Shown here: positions 41,520 to 50,206 of the stretch, piece by piece
Layout: each line of letters opens with the position of its first letter
How positions within the stretch are numbered: position 1 is the first letter of the stretch
Origin: Ligilactobacillus sp900765635
GTDB taxonomy: Bacteria > Bacillota > Bacilli > Lactobacillales > Lactobacillaceae
NCBI RefSeq assembly: GCF_949152225.1
Contig: NZ_CASCJC010000001.1
Location: forward strand, 62,001-126,000
Direction of reading: 5' to 3'
DNA: 64,000 nucleotides
The notes under the pieces: model-generated
The model's database searches: none
The model's input: the letters and a program-made list of their open reading frames with translations, nothing else
What the model was told of the DNA's origin: nothing
Program-made: the position numbers and the translations under genes

Positions 41520-42459
41520 AGTTAGCATTTTTTGCCAATTCTTCGATTAAGCTAAAGAAGCGCGGATTATCAACATCATGAATCAAGGTGACAGGTCGTC
41601 CGGTATCGCTTAGGATAGTGCGTCCATCGCTTGGATGTTGGGTTAAGACATCACATTTGATTTCTGATGTTTTGACTAGGCTTGGTTCATAGAAGTAACA
41701 AGTTGTCAAAACATCCCAAAGATAATAAGTTGAGTTGGTTTCAAAATGACTCAATTCAGGCACGAAAGCATAGCTGTTGCCAATGAAATCCAATCCGATA
41801 TAACGTCGGTCTTTGGCCCAATCTAGGCGATTTTTCTTGGTCAATGGAACGTTGTTTGTACTTTCAAGTGCCACCATATCAATTTTTATTGAACTATCAA
41901 AAACAGTTTTGACTGCTTGAGGATCCCAAAATGCATTCCATTCTTGGGTGCCGTCACTATCTGGTTCTGCGACATTACCACGTTCTAAAAAGCTACCTCC
42001 CATCCAGATGAGACGTTTGATTTTAGTTGTGATATCCGGTTTGATTTCTAATGCGCGTGCTAAATCGCTTAGTGGACCTGTGAATAGTAAGGTGATGGCT
42101 TCGGTTTGTTGTTCTAAACAATCAATCAAGTCTAAATGCGCAGGTTTATCCGCTACAGGTGTGATGATCGTACCACTTTCATTTAGGATAGGTAAAGAAT
42201 TTTGTGAGTATGCATCCATACGCCATTTTTTAGGGAAAGGATGTTTAGCTCGTGAATTGGAATAAGCAACTGCAAGTTTTAAGCCGTTACCAAAACGATC
42301 GATAACTTTACGGGTTGCTTCGCCTGCAGGATGTAAATAACTATCAGCTCCCATTACGCCTACACCGATTAGTTCGACGTCTTTCATTTGTAACAGTAAG
42401 AATAATGAGATGATGTCATCAACTCCACCATCATGATTAAAATAAACCTTGTTTGTCAA
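41518..42459 (-). CDS. Nucleoside hydrolase (IunH/RihB-like)
   Basis: A 313-residue enzyme that splits nucleosides to base and ribose. The N-terminal calcium motif reads 'NHDGGVDDIISL' where the family usually has DTDPGxDD: three of the four acids are kept, the first is Asn. Other blocks: 'GVGVMGADSYLHPAGEATRKVIDRFG', 'LLFTGPLSDLARALEIKPD' and 'RLIWMGGSFLERGNVAEPDSDGTQEWNAFWDPQAVKTVF'. The late His-Asp of purine-specific members appears as Trp-Asp ('YLWDVLTTCYF'), so leaving-group activation may differ. Divergent from a nucleoside ABC importer, making a salvage module. Confidence 0.9.
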   Translation of the reverse strand: MTNKVYFNHDGGVDDIISLFLLLQMKDVELIGVGVMGADSYLHPAGEATRKVIDRFGNGLKLAVAYSNSRAKHPFPKKWRMDAYSQNSLPILNESGTIITPVADKPAHLDLIDCLEQQTEAITLLFTGPLSDLARALEIKPDITTKIKRLIWMGGSFLERGNVAEPDSDGTQEWNAFWDPQAVKTVFDSSIKIDMVALESTNNVPLTKKNRLDWAKDRRYIGLDFIGNSYAFVPELSHFETNSTYYLWDVLTTCYFYEPSLVKTSEIKCDVLTQHPSDGRTILSDTGRPVTLIHDVDNPRFFSLIEELAKNAN

Positions 42460-42483
42460 AATTGGACCCCTCCAAAAATATCA

Positions 42484-42606
42484 AAATCCGAACTTTGGTA
42501 TTATAAAAGTTATTATCAATATATTTTTTAAAGTTCGTTAAGCTTTACAAAAACTATTATACCATGCTTTAAAACGTTTTTACATATACTTAAAAACGAA
42601 CGTTAG
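42484..42606. promoter_or_regulatory. Three PurBox-like CGAAC motifs in the divergent promoter region
   Basis: AATCCGAACTTT at 42486-42497, its near-inverse AAAGTTCGTTAA at 42530-42541, and AAAAACGAACGTT at 42592-42604 resemble the lactococcal PurR box AWWWCCGAACWWT. The first is the best match; the other two lack one C. The location between nucleoside hydrolase and nucleoside importer suits PurR. Confidence 0.45.
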
Positions 42607-42699
42607 TATTTTTTTTAGATAAAATGTATTGATTTTTATAAAAAGTAAGGTATACTAGGAAATGTAAAAAACGTGAAGATTTTTTGGAGGGTGTACCAA

Positions 42700-43728
42700 A
42701 TGAGAAAAAGAGTAGCTGCAGTTTTAGCTGCAACAGTAATGTTAGGAACAGTATTAGTAGGATGCGGTAATAAATCAGCTTCGTCTGATAAAGGTGACAC
42801 TAAGCATACTGTTGCGTTAGTAACTGATGGTGGTGGGATTGACGACAAGTCTTTCAACCAATCTGCTTGGGAAGGTTTAAAAGCTTGGGGTAAAGAACAT
42901 GATTTAACTAAGGGTGTTAATGGGTATAACTATGCTCAATCCAACTCTGATGCAGATTTTACACCAAATGTTAATAAGTTAATCAAGGCTAAATATCAAA
43001 CAATCTTTGGGATTGGCTACAAGCTTGATAATACAATTTCTACAGCAGCTAAGCAAAATCCAGATGTTAATTTTGCAATTGTTGATTCTGTAATTGATGG
43101 TTATAAGAATGTGGCATCTGTAACATTCAAAAGCGAACAATCCTCATTTTTAGCAGGCGTTGCAGCTGCTAAGACAACTAAGACAAACAAATTAGGTTTT
43201 ATCGGCGGTATCAAGAGTGATGTCGTACAAACATTTGAAAAAGGCTTTATTCAAGGTGCCAAAGCTGTTAACCCAGATATCCAAGTCGATGTTAAGTATG
43301 TAGGTTCATTTACTAAAGCTGACGTTGGTCAATCCTTAGCAACAGCAATGTATAACAACGGTGCAGATATTATCTTCCATGCTGCTGGTGGTTCTGGTGC
43401 AGGTGTATTTACAGCTGCTAAAGATGCTGCTAAGAACGGTAGCAAGGTTTGGGTTATCGGTGTAGACCAAGATCAAAAAGCAGATGGTGCTTATGATGGC
43501 GGTAATGTAACTTTAGCATCTGCTGTTAAAGAAGTTGGGACAGCCGTTAAAGACCTTTCTAACAAAGCTATGAAGGGTAAATTCCCTGGTGGCAAGGTTG
43601 TTTCTTATGATTTGAAAGATGGCGGTGTTGCATTGATAAATGACAATATGTCAGACGATGCATGGAATGCTGTACAACAATACAAAGACAAAATTATCAA
43701 CGGTGAAATCACAGTTAAAGATAAATAA
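42700..43728 (+). CDS. BmpA/PnrA-type nucleoside-binding lipoprotein
   Basis: A 342-residue substrate-binding protein. Lipobox 'TVLVGCGNK' puts Cys near residue 22 for lipid attachment. BMP-family blocks: 'VALVTDGGGIDDKSFNQSAWEGLKAW', 'TFKSEQSSFLAGVAAAKTTKTNKLGFIGG', 'FHAAGGSGAGVFTAAKD' and 'WVIGVDQDQ'. It feeds the ABC transporter encoded just downstream. ATG 42700 follows GGAGGG; a longer in-frame start is rejected. Confidence 0.94.
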   Translation: MRKRVAAVLAATVMLGTVLVGCGNKSASSDKGDTKHTVALVTDGGGIDDKSFNQSAWEGLKAWGKEHDLTKGVNGYNYAQSNSDADFTPNVNKLIKAKYQTIFGIGYKLDNTISTAAKQNPDVNFAIVDSVIDGYKNVASVTFKSEQSSFLAGVAAAKTTKTNKLGFIGGIKSDVVQTFEKGFIQGAKAVNPDIQVDVKYVGSFTKADVGQSLATAMYNNGADIIFHAAGGSGAGVFTAAKDAAKNGSKVWVIGVDQDQKADGAYDGGNVTLASAVKEVGTAVKDLSNKAMKGKFPGGKVVSYDLKDGGVALINDNMSDDAWNAVQQYKDKIINGEITVKDK

Positions 43729-43779
43729 TTAAATGGTTGACAGGAAAAGTTTCCTTAAAACCACCGGATAACCGGGATG

Positions 43780-43817
43780 AGGTGAAGCGTTGGGCAACCA
43801 AGACTTCACCTTTTTTA
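43780..43817 (+). terminator. Intra-operon terminator/attenuator between bmpA and the ATPase gene
   Basis: AGGTGAAG and CTTCACCT pair around a 16-nt loop, followed by TTTTT. A smaller hairpin AGGAAA-AG-TTTCCT precedes it at 43742-43755. Such a partial terminator would give more binding protein than permease, a usual ratio in ABC importers. Confidence 0.65.
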
Positions 43818-43857
43818 TCGTCAAGACACCCACCAAAAAACACAGTAGGAGGAAACG

Positions 43858-45372
43858 ATGGAAAAAAATGTCGTTGAAATGAGACATATCACGAAACAAT
43901 TCGGAACGTTTAAGGCAAATGATGATATTTCATTGGAGTTAAAACAAGGTGAAATTTTAGCATTACTTGGTGAAAACGGGGCAGGTAAATCAACTTTGAT
44001 GGGGATGTTATCTGGATTGTTGGCACCTAGTGCAGGTGAAATAATCGTCAATGGTCAAGTTGTTAAGATGCAAAGTCCACGTGATGCTAAGAACTTAGGT
44101 ATAGGCATGGTGCATCAGCACTTTATGTTGATTCCTGCATTTAGTGTTTTGGAAAATATCATTTTAGGTGATGAACCAATAAAAGGTGTTGGTCGGATTA
44201 ATTATGCTAAGGCAGCTAAAGAAATTGAGGAATTGGCTAAACAATATCATTTGGATATTGATTTAAAAGCTAAGGTAGCTGATATTACGGTTGGGATGCA
44301 ACAGCGTGTCGAAATCATGAAGGCATTATACCGTAAGGCAAATATTTTTATCTTTGACGAACCAACAGCTGCTTTGACACCACAAGAGATTGAGGAATTA
44401 ATGAAGATTTTTCATGCCTTAGCCGCTGAAGGAAAATCAATTATTTTTATCACACATAAGCTAAAAGAAATCAAAGAAGCAGCCGATCGTTGTGTTGTTA
44501 TTCGAGCTGGTAAGGTTATCGATACTGTATTGGTAGCTGAAACGTCAGAAGAAACGCTAGCAGAAATGATGGTGGGCCGCAAATTACGAAATAGCGTTGA
44601 TAAACAGGCAGTTGATCAGTCTAAAGTAGTGTTAGAAGTCAATGGTTTAAACGTTCAAAAAGGACATTATTTAAAAGTTAAAGACCTTGATTTGACGGTT
44701 CATTCAGGTGAAATTGTAGGTGTCGCAGGTGTCGATGGAAACGGACAAAGTGAGTTAATTGAAGCGTTAACCGGATTGCTTAAAGTTAAATCAGGTAAGA
44801 TTAAGCTTAATGGTCAAGAATTGCAAGATAAATCTGTTCGTAAAATCTCTGAAGCAGGGGTAGCTTGTATTCCTGAAGATCGTCAGCATGTAGGTTTAAT
44901 ATTGCCATTAACAATTGCAGAAAATATGGCATTAAAAAATTATTACCAAAAACCAATCAACAATCATGGCATCTTAAATTACAAGCAAATTAACCAGCGT
45001 GGTCAAGAATTAGTTACAGCATTTGATGTGCGGACGCAAAGCCAAAAAGCCATGGTCGGCTCACTTTCTGGAGGTAATCAACAAAAAGTAATCGTTGCAC
45101 GCGAAATTGCTAGCGACCCAGAAGTATTGATTGCCGCAAATCCAACGCGTGGTGTCGATGTGGGTGCGATTGAGTATATTCACGAAAAAATCAATGAACA
45201 ACGTAATATGGGTAAGGCTATTTTGTTGGTAAGTTTTGAATTAGATGAAATTTTGAAGCTTTCAGATCGAATTGTCGTTATGCATGCTGGTGAAATTGTT
45301 GGACAAATTGATCCAAAACATACATCACCAGAAGAATTAGGCTTGATGATGGCCGGCAAAAAGGTTGGATAA
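43858..45372 (+). CDS. Nucleoside ABC transporter ATP-binding protein (tandem domains)
   Basis: A 504-residue protein with two ABC domains. The first has Walker A 'GENGAGKSTLMGMLSG', signature 'ITVGMQQRVEIMKAL' and Walker B 'IFIFDEPTAAL'. The second has degenerate Walker A 'GVDGNGQSELIEALTG', signature 'LSGGNQQKVIVARE' and 'LIAANPTRGVDVGAIE'. This is the layout of sugar/purine (RbsA/NupA-like) importers. It is followed by two permease genes. Confidence 0.93.
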   Translation: MEKNVVEMRHITKQFGTFKANDDISLELKQGEILALLGENGAGKSTLMGMLSGLLAPSAGEIIVNGQVVKMQSPRDAKNLGIGMVHQHFMLIPAFSVLENIILGDEPIKGVGRINYAKAAKEIEELAKQYHLDIDLKAKVADITVGMQQRVEIMKALYRKANIFIFDEPTAALTPQEIEELMKIFHALAAEGKSIIFITHKLKEIKEAADRCVVIRAGKVIDTVLVAETSEETLAEMMVGRKLRNSVDKQAVDQSKVVLEVNGLNVQKGHYLKVKDLDLTVHSGEIVGVAGVDGNGQSELIEALTGLLKVKSGKIKLNGQELQDKSVRKISEAGVACIPEDRQHVGLILPLTIAENMALKNYYQKPINNHGILNYKQINQRGQELVTAFDVRTQSQKAMVGSLSGGNQQKVIVAREIASDPEVLIAANPTRGVDVGAIEYIHEKINEQRNMGKAILLVSFELDEILKLSDRIVVMHAGEIVGQIDPKHTSPEELGLMMAGKKVG

Positions 45373-45402
45373 GACCAATCAAGAATCTAGGAGGACAGAT
45401 TT

Positions 45403-46473
45403 GTGTTTAAAAAAACAGCAATAGTAACACCTTTGATTGCCGTGGTTTCCGGGTTTATCGTGGGTGCGATTATCATGTTAATCTTTGGCTATGATCCACT
45501 ACAAAATTACAGCAGTTTATTTTTGGGAGCATTTGGAGATGCTTACTCAATTGGTGAAACCTTGCGTAACATGACACCGTTGATGTTGACTGCTTTAGGA
45601 TTTGCCGTTGCAAGTAAGGCAGGTTTTTTTAATATTGGAGGCTCTGGCCAATATTTGATGGGATGGTTTGGTGCTGTCGTAGTAGCTTTGAAGTTCAATC
45701 ATTTACCAGGCTGGTTATTAATCATTGTTTCTGTTTTGGCTGGAGCAATTTTAGGTGGTTTATGGTCCGCTTTAGCTGGATTTTTTAGAGCATTTTTTGG
45801 GACCAGTGAAGTTATCACGACCATCATGTTAAATTATATTGCCCTATATTTCATTAACTTTGCTATTAAGAGTTGGCTGGCTTCAGAAGGCGCAGATTCA
45901 TCAGCTAATATTCCTGCAAAAGCTAGCTTACGGACGCCGTTTTTACAAGAAATTACGGCCAATTCAACCTTACATTGGGGCTTTTTGATTGCTTTATTAA
46001 TGGCTTTAGTTATTTGGTTTTACTTCAATAAAACACGCTCTGGCTTTGAAGTGCGTAGTGTAGGTTTAAACGAAGAAGCATCACGTTACGCAGGGATGAA
46101 CGTTAAAAAGACAATTATCGTTGCGATGCTTATTTCAGGCTTGTTGGCTGGGTTAGGCGGGGCTCTTGATGGTTTAGGAAACTATCAAAATATCTCAGTG
46201 TCAAATGCTTTACCACAAGTGGGATATGACGGAATGGCTGTAGCTTTATTGGTAAGTTACAATCCATTAGGCATTATTTTATCAGCCCTACTATTTTCAG
46301 CCTTGCAAATCGGTGGTTTGAGTATCTCAGTTTACTCAACGACTCCTTCTGAAATCGTAAGTATCGTGACCGCCTCAATTATTTTCTTTGTAGGTATCAA
46401 GTATGCCTTTGAAATTTTAGCTAAGAAATGGACGCAAAAAAAGACGACAAGTCTTAAGAAAGGAGCAGAATAA
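45403..46473 (+). CDS. Nucleoside ABC transporter permease 1
   Basis: A 356-residue membrane protein of the BPD_transp_2 family ('TALGFAVASKAGFFNIGGSGQYLMGWFGAVV', 'FFGTSEVITTIMLNYIALYFINF', 'SRYAGMNVKKTIIVAMLISGLLAGLGGALDGLGNYQ'). GTG 45403 follows an AGGAGG at 45391. It overlaps the next permease by 1 bp. Confidence 0.92.
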   Translation: MFKKTAIVTPLIAVVSGFIVGAIIMLIFGYDPLQNYSSLFLGAFGDAYSIGETLRNMTPLMLTALGFAVASKAGFFNIGGSGQYLMGWFGAVVVALKFNHLPGWLLIIVSVLAGAILGGLWSALAGFFRAFFGTSEVITTIMLNYIALYFINFAIKSWLASEGADSSANIPAKASLRTPFLQEITANSTLHWGFLIALLMALVIWFYFNKTRSGFEVRSVGLNEEASRYAGMNVKKTIIVAMLISGLLAGLGGALDGLGNYQNISVSNALPQVGYDGMAVALLVSYNPLGIILSALLFSALQIGGLSISVYSTTPSEIVSIVTASIIFFVGIKYAFEILAKKWTQKKTTSLKKGAE

Positions 46474-47432
46474 TGAATTTAACAACAATATTAATGACGG
46501 TTGTTTCAACCACTTTGGTTTATGCTGCCCCTTTGATTTTTACGGCTTTGGGTGGAACTTTTTCTGAACGTAGCGGGGTTGTTAACGTTGGTTTGGAAGG
46601 AATTATGGTTGTTGGTGCTTTTAGTAGTTCGGTATTTACCTTATCGTTTGCCAAAACTTTAGGTTCGGCTGCTCCTTGGGTAGCTTTATTAGTCGGAGCA
46701 TTTTTTGGTTTGCTGTTTTCAATTTTGCATGCTGTAGCAACTATTAATTTTAGAGCCGACCATATTATCTCAGGAACAGTTTTAAACTTGATGGCACCAG
46801 CTTTATGTGTCTTTTTAACACGTATTTTATATAGTGGAAAGGGCCAAACCCCCGTTTTGGATCAAGGCTTAGGAACTTATACGGTACCAGGTTTATCCAA
46901 GATTCCTGTTTTGGGCTCAATTTTCTTTACACGAACCTCAATTATCGCATATGTAGCAATTGTTATTGGTATTTTTAGTTGGTATTTCTTATATCGAACC
47001 AATATTGGTTTGCGCTTGCGTTCTGTCGGCGAAAATCCAGTTGCTGCAGATACTTTAGGGATCAATGTGTATCAATATCGCTATCTTGGCGTGTTAACGT
47101 CAGGTTTTTTAGGTGGCTTTGGTGGAGCTGTAATGGCACAATCTATCACCCTTAACTTCTCTGTAAGTACTATTTCTGGTCAAGGGTTTATGGCATTAGC
47201 AGCGATGATTTTTGGGAAATGGAATCCGCTAGGCGCAACCGGCGCAGCTATTTTCTTTGGCTTAGCGCAAAGTTTACCAATTATTGGCGCTTATATACCA
47301 GTGTTGGCACATGTGAACTCAGTTTGGTTCCAAATTGCTCCATATCTGATTACCGTCATTGTCTTAGTCATTTTCTTTGGTAAGGCAGTTGCACCAGCGG
47401 CAGATGGGCAAAATTATATTAAGAGTAAATAA
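46473..47432 (+). CDS. Nucleoside ABC transporter permease 2
   Basis: A 319-residue BPD_transp_2 permease: 'TALGGTFSERSGVVNVGLEGIMVVGAFSS', 'ADHIISGTVLNLMAPAL' and 'VAADTLGINVYQYRYLGVLTSGFLGGFGGA'. Probable heterodimer partner of the upstream permease. Ends the operon. Confidence 0.92.
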   Translation: MNLTTILMTVVSTTLVYAAPLIFTALGGTFSERSGVVNVGLEGIMVVGAFSSSVFTLSFAKTLGSAAPWVALLVGAFFGLLFSILHAVATINFRADHIISGTVLNLMAPALCVFLTRILYSGKGQTPVLDQGLGTYTVPGLSKIPVLGSIFFTRTSIIAYVAIVIGIFSWYFLYRTNIGLRLRSVGENPVAADTLGINVYQYRYLGVLTSGFLGGFGGAVMAQSITLNFSVSTISGQGFMALAAMIFGKWNPLGATGAAIFFGLAQSLPIIGAYIPVLAHVNSVWFQIAPYLITVIVLVIFFGKAVAPAADGQNYIKSK

Positions 47433-47445
47433 AAATTAGTTATAA

Positions 47446-47497
47446 AAAATCAGGTAGTTGAGTCAATGTTAAATTGATTGGACTACCTGATTTTTTT
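47446..47497 (+). terminator. Terminator of the nucleoside importer operon
   Basis: AAATCAGGTAGT and ACTACCTGATTT pair, followed by TTTT; the loop itself holds a small AT-rich stem. Confidence 0.85.
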
Positions 47498-47641
47498 ATT
47501 TGTATTTATTTTTTTGATTATTGCCAACAAAAATGATTGGGCTTACATATAGAATATAATATTGAGGAAGTATATTTTCCCTTTTGCCTAAGTGATTTTT
47601 AAGTGCTATCCTTAATATATAACAAGAAAGGGATGGTTGAG

Positions 47642-48223
47642 ATGACAAAAAAGGCAGCTGTTTTAATCGCAGATGGTTGCGAAGAAGTTGAAGCCTTAAG
47701 TCCAGTTGATGTTTTACGTCGTTTAGGACTTGAAGTTGATATGGTGGGCTTAAATTCTAAAAAAGTAATCGGCGATCATGATATTGTGTTGGCTTGTGAT
47801 AAAATTTTGGATGTTGACTTACTTGAGTATGATATTGTGATTTTTCCAGGAGGCTATCCAGGAGCAGAAAACCTTAAAAACAGTAATGTTTTAAAAGGAT
47901 TGATGCAACGACGTGCGCAGGCTGGTAAATGGAATGCAGCAATGTGTGCGGCGCCGCTAGCTTTCGCAGCCTATGGTTTGTTGGATGGAAGTGAGTACAC
48001 ATGCTATCCAAGTGTACATGATCAAATTAAAGATCAAATTACAGATGGTCATTTCAAAGAAGATATTGTTGTGATTGATCATGACAAACATATTTTAACT
48101 AGTCGAGGTCCTGCGACAGCATGGGCTTATTCATATGCGATCGCTGAAATTTTAGGTGCGGATACGACACAATTAAAAGAAGCGATGTTATATAACTTTT
48201 TGAGTGAAAATATTGCGCGTTAA
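47642..48223 (+). CDS. DJ-1/PfpI-family protein (YajL/ThiJ-like)
   Basis: A 193-residue protein: 'AAVLIADGCEEVEALSPVDVLRRLGLEVDMVGL', 'VIFPGGYPGAENLKNS', and the nucleophile elbow 'WNAAMCAAPLAFAAYGLLDG', with Glu and Cys as in DJ-1. Probable role in protein or metabolite deglycation/chaperone stress response; the exact activity of this family is debated. ATG 47642 has AAAGGG 9 nt upstream. Monocistronic with its own terminator. Confidence 0.92.
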   Translation: MTKKAAVLIADGCEEVEALSPVDVLRRLGLEVDMVGLNSKKVIGDHDIVLACDKILDVDLLEYDIVIFPGGYPGAENLKNSNVLKGLMQRRAQAGKWNAAMCAAPLAFAAYGLLDGSEYTCYPSVHDQIKDQITDGHFKEDIVVIDHDKHILTSRGPATAWAYSYAIAEILGADTTQLKEAMLYNFLSENIAR

Positions 48224-48228
48224 GTAAG

Positions 48229-48262
48229 ACACCAAGTTGGTTTAGCTAACTTGGTGTTTTTT
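48229..48262 (+). terminator. Terminator after the DJ-1 gene
   Basis: ACACCAAGTT and AACTTGGTGT pair, followed by TTTTTT. Confidence 0.85.
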
Positions 48263-48372
48263 AGTAATTAAATTAAGAATAGTGGATAAATATTTTACTC
48301 AACTTGAGAAATCGCTTTCTTTGATGTATAGTTATTTAGTAGAAATTATGTTATGAAAAGAGGGGAAGCTTA

Positions 48373-49239
48373 GTGAAGATGTTGACACTAAACTGTCATT
48401 CACTTCAAGGATTTGATACAAATAGGCAAATTAATGAATTTGTTGATCAAGTCGTACGCGAAAAGATTGCGATTTTTGCCCTGCAAGAAGCTAACCAACC
48501 TCAAAAATCAGCCTGTGTGACAACTGAAGAGTTAAGAGATTTAAAGTATGTAAAACCTTGTGAAGAAGAACAAGTTCCTGTTAGAATAGGAAATTTCGCT
48601 TATTTATTGCAAAAGGCTTTGCGTAAGGTCAAGCTTGATTTTTACTGGAGTTGGTGTGCATGTCATGAGTTATTGGGAAGTTTTGATGAAGGTTTGGCTT
48701 TGTTTTCATTAGTACCTTTAAGTGAAGTGACAGCTGATATTTTAGTGCCTGAGCGAGAAATTGGTTATCAAGATATTCGCAGACATAAAATTTTGGCAGG
48801 AAAGTTGGCCAATACTGAGGGCTCTTTAGTAGTAACGACACATTTGGATGGCCAATTGAGCAATCATTTTAACGTTGAATGGGATACTTTTTCTAAAAGA
48901 TTGCAGTTTTTAGGAGCTAAAAAGCGGCCGACCTATGTATTGGCTAATGTTAATGTTGATGCAGAAGAAGATGTTATTGGATATGAATACATGTGTCGGA
49001 GTTTTCAAGACACTTATGTAGCAGCAATCAGTAAGGGTGATGGCTTAACGATTCGTGATAATTTAACGGAATGGGGACAAAAGAGTTTAGCTAGACGAAT
49101 AGATTATATTTTGACGAATGCTAAACATGAAATTGTTTCAAGTCGTGTATGTTTTGATGGACACGAAAGCCAAAAAATTTCCGATCATGCAGCTGTGATT
49201 ATTGAGATTGAAGACCAAGAAGGACAATTATACGCATAA
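48373..49239 (+). CDS. Endonuclease/exonuclease/phosphatase (EEP) fold protein
   Basis: A 288-residue protein: 'LTLNCHSLQGFD' at the start, metal Glu in 'IFALQEANQP', 'TTHLDGQ', 'YVLANVNVDAEED' (canonical D-x-N altered to N-V-N) and the final 'RRIDYILTN' and 'SDHAAVIIEI'. The DH pair of the catalytic site is present. Lactobacilli often have such a protein annotated as an exodeoxyribonuclease III-like or beta-xylosidase-linked enzyme; the substrate is unknown. GTG 48373 follows AGAGGGG. Confidence 0.82.
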   Translation: MKMLTLNCHSLQGFDTNRQINEFVDQVVREKIAIFALQEANQPQKSACVTTEELRDLKYVKPCEEEQVPVRIGNFAYLLQKALRKVKLDFYWSWCACHELLGSFDEGLALFSLVPLSEVTADILVPEREIGYQDIRRHKILAGKLANTEGSLVVTTHLDGQLSNHFNVEWDTFSKRLQFLGAKKRPTYVLANVNVDAEEDVIGYEYMCRSFQDTYVAAISKGDGLTIRDNLTEWGQKSLARRIDYILTNAKHEIVSSRVCFDGHESQKISDHAAVIIEIEDQEGQLYA

Positions 49240-49250
49240 GGACTAATTTC

Positions 49251-49279
49251 TTGGTGAAGGCCTGGTAAAATAGTATACT
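49251..49279 (+). promoter_or_regulatory. Promoter of the lipoprotein gene
   Basis: TTGGTG (49251-49256) and TATACT (49274-49279), 17-bp spacing. Confidence 0.6.
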
Positions 49280-49318
49280 TAAATTGAGTAAAGTACCAAA
49301 GTTAAGGGGTGATTTCTG

Positions 49319-50155
49319 ATGAAGAAGTCGAATATATTGATGCTTAGTCTCTTGGCCATTTTGTTAGTAGGGTGTAGCTCTAAAAACGCGGAGCCTAAAA
49401 ATTCCGATGTTGAAAAGAGTAGTCAAACGTCAGCCAAAAAGGATAAAGATAAGAATAAAGATAAGAGCACTAGTTCAAAAGATGATAAAAAAGACGATGT
49501 AAATTCTTCTCAAGATAACTCAACGACTGGTACAACTGAGCAGTTATCGCGTCTTGAACAACTCAATCAAAGTTTACGTCAAAATCTTGGACAAATTCCT
49601 TTGCCACAAGTCGATGGCTTAGGCTATAATCACGATAAAGTTAACGTTAGATATATTGGAAATGAAAATGACTATAGTATTTATTACAGTTTAGGCTATA
49701 ATGCTTATCCGTTTAATGATGAAGCGTTAAAGACACACGTTCCATACGCTACTTTGATTAAAAGTACCTATGCTTCTAAAGATGAGGCACGTCAAGCGAT
49801 TCAAATCTATGATCAAAACCAAGCAACACACTTGCCAGCTGTTGACTTAGGTTATCAAATCGAAGGTACACTCGATTCAGGAGCAGGTCAAAGTTACTTG
49901 CAGTGGCGCGAAGGTAACTGGTCGTTATATGTACACGCTTCGGCTTATAATGGGCAAAACACAATTCCAACTGGACAAGCGGTTGTTAAATTATTGGAAC
50001 AATATATGTTACCGATACCAGATGATCAAGCTAGTTTGACGGTGGATTTAGTTGCCGATCATACCACTTTAAAGTGGATGAAAGGTAATGTCGTTTACAC
50101 GTTAGAAGGTAAAGATTATAACGCCTTGATTCCAATGGCAGCAAGTATTAAATAA
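49319..50155 (+). CDS. Lipoprotein of unknown function
   Basis: A 278-residue protein with lipobox 'ILLVGCSSK' (Cys near residue 19), a charged low-complexity linker (about 25-75, Lys/Asp/Ser rich) and a folded domain from about 80 ('LEQLNQSLRQNLGQIPLP', 'YSIYYSLGYNAYPFND', 'HLPAVDLGYQIEGTLDSGAGQSYLQWREGNWSLYVHAS'). I recognise the layout as a surface lipoprotein common in lactobacilli but not a named function. Own promoter and terminator. Confidence 0.75.
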   Translation: MKKSNILMLSLLAILLVGCSSKNAEPKNSDVEKSSQTSAKKDKDKNKDKSTSSKDDKKDDVNSSQDNSTTGTTEQLSRLEQLNQSLRQNLGQIPLPQVDGLGYNHDKVNVRYIGNENDYSIYYSLGYNAYPFNDEALKTHVPYATLIKSTYASKDEARQAIQIYDQNQATHLPAVDLGYQIEGTLDSGAGQSYLQWREGNWSLYVHASAYNGQNTIPTGQAVVKLLEQYMLPIPDDQASLTVDLVADHTTLKWMKGNVVYTLEGKDYNALIPMAASIK

Positions 50156-50160
50156 ATATA

Positions 50161-50204
50161 AAAAAGGTTCATACTAAGATAAAACTTAGGATGAACCTTT
50201 TTTT
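50161..50204. terminator. Bidirectional terminator
   Basis: AAAAAGGTTCATACTAAG and CTTAGGATGAACCTTTTT pair with one bulge; it lies between convergent genes. Confidence 0.85.
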
Positions 50205-50206
50205 GG

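Noticed and set aside
43741..43817. Possible PreQ1-type or other riboswitch between bmpA and the ATPase gene
   Set aside because: GGATAACCG recalls a fragment of a PreQ1-II motif, but the remaining conserved parts are missing and an operon-internal position is unlikely; a plain terminator/attenuator explains it.
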